Origin: Candidatus Woesearchaeota archaeon
Lineage (GTDB): Archaea; Nanobdellota; Nanobdellia; Woesearchaeales; JASKKU01
NCBI GenBank assembly: GCA_011045925.1
Contig: DSBS01000080.1
Coordinates: 1-7,096 of the forward strand
DNA: 7,096 bases
Reading direction: 5' to 3'
Part shown: positions 4,911 to 7,096 of the stretch, one piece after another
Numbering within the stretch: the first letter of the stretch is position 1
Layout: each line of letters begins with the position of its first letter
The notes under the pieces: generated by a model
Seen by the model: only the letters and a program-made list of their open reading frames with translations
The model's database searches: none
Told to the model about the DNA's origin: nothing
Program-made: the position numbers and the translations under genes

Positions 4911-6431
4911 ATGGACTCTCTTAGGCTTTTAAGCAGTTCGCTTAAGTACTACTCAAGGCACGATGTACAGGAAGCGATAGCTGAGGCCTCCTTCTGCAGG
5001 GAAGCAGTGCCAAAGATTCTTCATAAAGGAAGCCTTATTTTTGGAAAGAGGCCAAGCTCAATTGCTTATCCTGCTGATGTTCTTGCTTTTGCAAAGCAAA
5101 GGGCAACATCTTTTCACATTTCCGAGGAAAGATGGAAGGATCCTATGTCAATATCCTCGGCCCTTCCAGAAAAGGAATTTAACAGGAACAGAATTGGCTG
5201 GGACCTTATACTGGATATCGATTTTCCTTTTTTTGAGGCAAGCAAGCTAATTGCACATTACATACTTGAAGCGCTTTATTCTCATGGAATTAAAGAGAGT
5301 TATGTTAAGTTCTCTGGAAACAAGGGCTTTCACATCGCAGTCCCGTTTGAGTCTTTTCCGGCTATAGTCCACGATGTTCCAATAAAAGACACCTTTCCTG
5401 AGCTTCCCCTGAAAATATTAAAATACCTTTCCAATTACATAGATAACCCGGTTTTTGGGTTTCCACTTTCGGAAAAAATAATCGATACCCTGCCCGAAGA
5501 CACGATTCAGGATTTTGTAAAAGATTTCTGCCTGGAATGCGGAAAGGATGCTCCTGTAAGAAAGCCCGGGTTTAGGTTTATTTGTGCGAAATGTGGCAGT
5601 GAAAAGATAACAGATGAAAAAAAGCCTTACCTTATCTGTGCTTCTTGTGAGGGGATAATGAACGCAACAGAAAGGGTTGAGGCAAGCTGCGCTCTCTGCG
5701 GCTCTTCAAAGCTTTCCAAAAAGCTGGATTTAGGCCTGGATTCAGTCTTAATCTCAAAAAGGCACCTATTCAGAAGCCCGTACTCTCTTCATGAGAAATC
5801 CATGCTTGTTTCTGTTCCTATTGAAAAAAAAGATGTGCTTAGCTTTGATAAGAATTCGGCTATGGTAGAAAAAATAGTAGTAAGAAAAGGGCTCTTCCTC
5901 CCTAAAAAAGATTCAGGAGACAGGAACAAGGAAGCCTTTCGCCTGTTCAGGGAAGCATTAGATTATGATGCAATCTCTAAAAGCAGGGCTTTATCTGATG
6001 AAGATGGTTTAAGCAGAAAAAAAGGAAGGCCAAGTGAGCAATATGAGATAACCTCAGCAGTAAACGAAAGCCATTTCCCACCCTGTATTGCTGCAGGCTT
6101 AAAGGGGCTTAAAGACGGAAAAAAAAGGTTTGTCTTTATTCTCATTAAGTTTCTGAAAAAGCTGGGTTGGGACGATGAAAAAATCAGAGAAGCAATTGTT
6201 GAGTGGAACACAAGAAATCCAGAGAAGCTTAGCCAAACAATTATTTCAACCCAGCTCAAGTATCACCTTTCAAAAGACATAATGCCCCCTAACTGTGCCG
6301 CCTCAGGCTTTTACCTGGATATGATGATATGCAATCCCGACAGCCTATGCGCCAAAATTAAAAACCCGGTTATTTATTCCTTAAGAAGCGCAGGAATAAA
6401 GCGAATCCCCAAAAGTACAGGCAACCCTTAG
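4911..6431 (+). CDS. Fused archaeal DNA primase (PriS catalytic domain plus PriL Fe-S domain)
   Basis: Primase makes the short primers that start DNA synthesis. Most archaea use two proteins, PriS (catalytic) and PriL. This 506-residue chain joins parts of both. The PriS part has the metal-binding DID (D102, D104), the nucleotide-binding SGNKGFH (135-141), and LDSVLISKRHLFRSPYSLH (276-294) holding the likely third acidic residue D277 plus R288 and H294. Four CxxC pairs lie between them (C207/C210, C225/C228, C243/C246, C260/C263), enough for two zinc ribbons. The C-terminal part (about 388-490) starts FPPCI and ends PPNC...ICNPDSLCAKIKNPVIY; C392, C462, C474 and C480 match the 4Fe-4S ligands of PriL. 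The PriL N-terminal helical domain appears absent. A charged linker (about 335-385) joins the halves. Fused primases are known from Nanoarchaeum-type archaea. No SD is seen; ATG 4911 is the only early start. Probably co-transcribed with zpr1. Confidence 0.88.
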   Translation: MDSLRLLSSSLKYYSRHDVQEAIAEASFCREAVPKILHKGSLIFGKRPSSIAYPADVLAFAKQRATSFHISEERWKDPMSISSALPEKEFNRNRIGWDLILDIDFPFFEASKLIAHYILEALYSHGIKESYVKFSGNKGFHIAVPFESFPAIVHDVPIKDTFPELPLKILKYLSNYIDNPVFGFPLSEKIIDTLPEDTIQDFVKDFCLECGKDAPVRKPGFRFICAKCGSEKITDEKKPYLICASCEGIMNATERVEASCALCGSSKLSKKLDLGLDSVLISKRHLFRSPYSLHEKSMLVSVPIEKKDVLSFDKNSAMVEKIVVRKGLFLPKKDSGDRNKEAFRLFREALDYDAISKSRALSDEDGLSRKKGRPSEQYEITSAVNESHFPPCIAAGLKGLKDGKKRFVFILIKFLKKLGWDDEKIREAIVEWNTRNPEKLSQTIISTQLKYHLSKDIMPPNCAASGFYLDMMICNPDSLCAKIKNPVIYSLRSAGIKRIPKSTGNP

Positions 6432-6931
6432 CTTTTCTCAGAGGAACTCTTTAATTCTTGGTCAGTCTCTTCCCCAAAGCGAGAGAGAAGATTTCTGCAC
6501 TCAAATCCTTTTATTGCCCTGAAAACAATAAAATAGAAGCATATCTTTTTAGACCTGTTTTTAATAATAATGTTCCAGAAAATATCCAGAGAAAGGTGAA
6601 AGGCAATGCCAAAAGCAATGTAAAGTACAATCCTGCTGTACAAGGCTCCAAGGATAAGCAGGACAGCCAGCAACTCAAAGGAGTGGAAAATAAGGACAAC
6701 CTTTTTCCTGAACCAGACGCATGAAAGAAAGTAGCCGGCCTTTTCTCTCACAAATTTCAGCGGATGAAAAGCCTCTTTAGGAAAATAAAAAAGAAAATAA
6801 TCCAGAAGGTGGTCCAGGTCAATAAATACTGCTGTTATGAAGAAAACCAGGCTAAGAAGAGGATTTCTAACCAAGAGCAAAATGAATGCAGCAACAATTG
6901 CAGAGAACACTATGTGCTGGCTTAGCTTCAT
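6428..6931 (-). CDS. Small membrane protein, YdjM/DUF457-like putative metal-dependent hydrolase
   Basis: The 167-residue protein has about four hydrophobic segments (8-21, 25-48, 78-96, 99-121) and a charged cytosolic-looking tail (145-167). Polar residues inside or beside these segments match the YdjM/DUF457 pattern: H6, IDLDHLLDY (37-45, with D38, D40, H41, D44), FHS (82-84) and FHLSLD (111-116). These His/Asp residues suggest a metal site in the membrane. The biochemical role of the family is not established, and I infer none here. ATG 6931 is preferred over an in-frame TTG at 6988, because that TTG lies inside the terminal repeat and upstream of the TATA box at 6954-6961, while 6931 is 23 bp after that box. 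Its TAA stop overlaps the primase TAG on the other strand. Confidence 0.6.
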   Translation of the reverse strand: MKLSQHIVFSAIVAAFILLLVRNPLLSLVFFITAVFIDLDHLLDYFLFYFPKEAFHPLKFVREKAGYFLSCVWFRKKVVLIFHSFELLAVLLILGALYSRIVLYIAFGIAFHLSLDIFWNIIIKNRSKKICFYFIVFRAIKGFECRNLLSRFGEETDQELKSSSEKS

Positions 6932-6953
6932 TAAAACCTTGCTTCCGGATTTT

Positions 6954-6961
6954 TTTATAAA
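6954..6961 (-). promoter_or_regulatory. Promoter of the 6931 membrane-protein gene (TATA box, leaderless start)
   Basis: TTTATAAA on the minus strand, its last base 23 bp before the ATG at 6931, as at secY and zpr1. The upstream A-rich GAATAAC is a possible BRE. Box, distance to the ATG and distance to the repeat edge are all the exact mirror of the secY side. Confidence 0.7.
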
Positions 6962-6998
6962 GTTATTCTTTTTTTGGGCTCTGTTCAAAATCTAAAGA

Positions 6999-7005
6999 TT
7001 TATAA
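6999..7005 (+). promoter_or_regulatory. TATA box of the repeat-borne gene (right copy)
   Basis: TTTATAA, predicting initiation near 7028 and a leader of about 25 nt before the ATG at 7054. Confidence 0.55.
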
Positions 7006-7034
7006 CCCTCAGCAGCCGTAAGGCTGTCTGAGGG
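7006..7034. repeat. 12-bp bulged hairpin with GTAA loop (right copy)
   Basis: CCCTCAG (7006-7012) and CAGCC (7013-7017) pair with GGCTG (7022-7026) and CTGAGGG (7028-7034); the loop is GTAA (7018-7021) and T7027 is bulged. It abuts the TATA box at 6999-7005. Confidence 0.75.
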
Positions 7035-7053
7035 GGGGAGGGATTTTCTCCCC
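7035..7053 (+). promoter_or_regulatory. SD-masking hairpin before the repeat-borne start codon (right copy)
   Basis: GGGGAG (7035-7040) can pair with CTCCCC (7048-7053) around GGATTTT, covering the SD and ending at the ATG. Confidence 0.5.
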
Positions 7054-7096
7054 ATGAAAGAAAAAACAAAACTCATTAATAAAGTTAAGCGTTTGA
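7054..7096 (+). CDS. Partial CDS, probable transposase N-terminus (right copy)
   Basis: The ATG at 7054 opens 14 complete codons (MKEKTKLINKVKRL) with no stop before the window edge, identical to the left copy. Promoter and SD are as described for that copy. The function is inferred only from its position at the edge of a duplicated element; the residues themselves are not diagnostic. Confidence 0.4.
   Translation, partial: MKEKTKLINKVKRL

Larger units (their letters stand above)
6977..7096 (-). repeat. Inverted repeat, right arm (at least 120 bp, perfect)
   Basis: Inverted copy of 3-122. The inner boundary is 6976/6977; the outer end coincides with the window edge, so the repeat may run further. 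Confidence 0.97.
6977..7096 (+). mobile_element. 5' end of a probable insertion sequence (right copy, cut by window edge)
   Basis: Same unit as the left copy, here reading left to right: tip GGCTCTGTTCAAAATCT (6977-6993), TATA box 6999-7005, bulged hairpin 7006-7034, SD hairpin 7035-7053, ATG 7054. It faces away from the neighbouring membrane-protein gene, just as the left copy faces away from secY. The IS assignment is inference, as on the left. Confidence 0.55.

Noticed and set aside
1..7096. Terminal inverted repeats as the telomeres of a complete linear plasmid or virus
   Set aside because: The genes inside are core chromosomal ones, and both ends cut through an open reading frame, which is not expected at a natural terminus.
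1..7096. CRISPR array, tRNA or rRNA genes
   Set aside because: No spaced direct repeats, cloverleaf with T-loop sequence or rRNA blocks were seen; nearly all of the window is protein coding.

Overview
The window looks like a piece of archaeal chromosome, most likely from a small-genome DPANN lineage (Woesearchaeota/Pacearchaeota/Nanoarchaeota-like). The evidence is an archaeal SecY, an archaeal EMC3/DUF106 membrane insertase homologue, RadA, an archaeal TrmJ, a ZPR1 zinc-ribbon protein, and a single-chain primase fusing PriS to the iron-sulfur domain of PriL. Promoters are archaeal TATA boxes, and several genes appear to be leaderless. The lineage is inferred from gene content only.

Layout: 1-122 is one copy of a repeat whose inverted copy closes the window (6977-7096). 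The two copies match perfectly over 120 bp. The repeat looks like the 5' end of an insertion sequence. It has an IS-like tip beginning GGCTCTGTTCAAAA, a TATA box, two hairpins, a Shine-Dalgarno (SD) sequence and the first 14-15 codons of an outward-running protein. The window edges cut the element on both sides. Inside it are secY (168-1655, +) and a DUF106/EMC3-type gene (1676-2422, +), followed by a T-rich bidirectional terminator. Two minus-strand genes come next: radA (3443-2478) and, upstream of it, trmJ (4223-3516). A 134-bp divergent promoter region follows (4224-4357), then zpr1 (4358-4894, +) and the fused primase (4911-6431, +). A small membrane protein of YdjM/DUF457 type (6931-6428, -) meets the primase tail to tail; their stop codons overlap.

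The genes fall into functional pairs. secY and the DUF106 gene both concern insertion of proteins into the membrane. radA (recombination) and the primase (replication priming) are DNA-maintenance genes. trmJ (tRNA 2'-O-methylation) and zpr1 (probable translation-factor chaperone) belong to translation.

The most interesting points are: (i) the repeat ends at exactly the same distance (15 bp) upstream of the TATA boxes of two unrelated genes, and exactly 45 bp from both start codons, which suggests promoter-directed insertion; (ii) the compact primase with eight extra cysteines in four CxxC pairs plus a four-cysteine Fe-S domain; (iii) a Gly in place of the Ala of RadA's FxxA polymerisation motif; (iv) a hairpin that would mask the SD of the putative transposase; (v) a 7-bp dyad next to the radA TATA box. 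All family calls come from reading motifs by eye; no database search was run.
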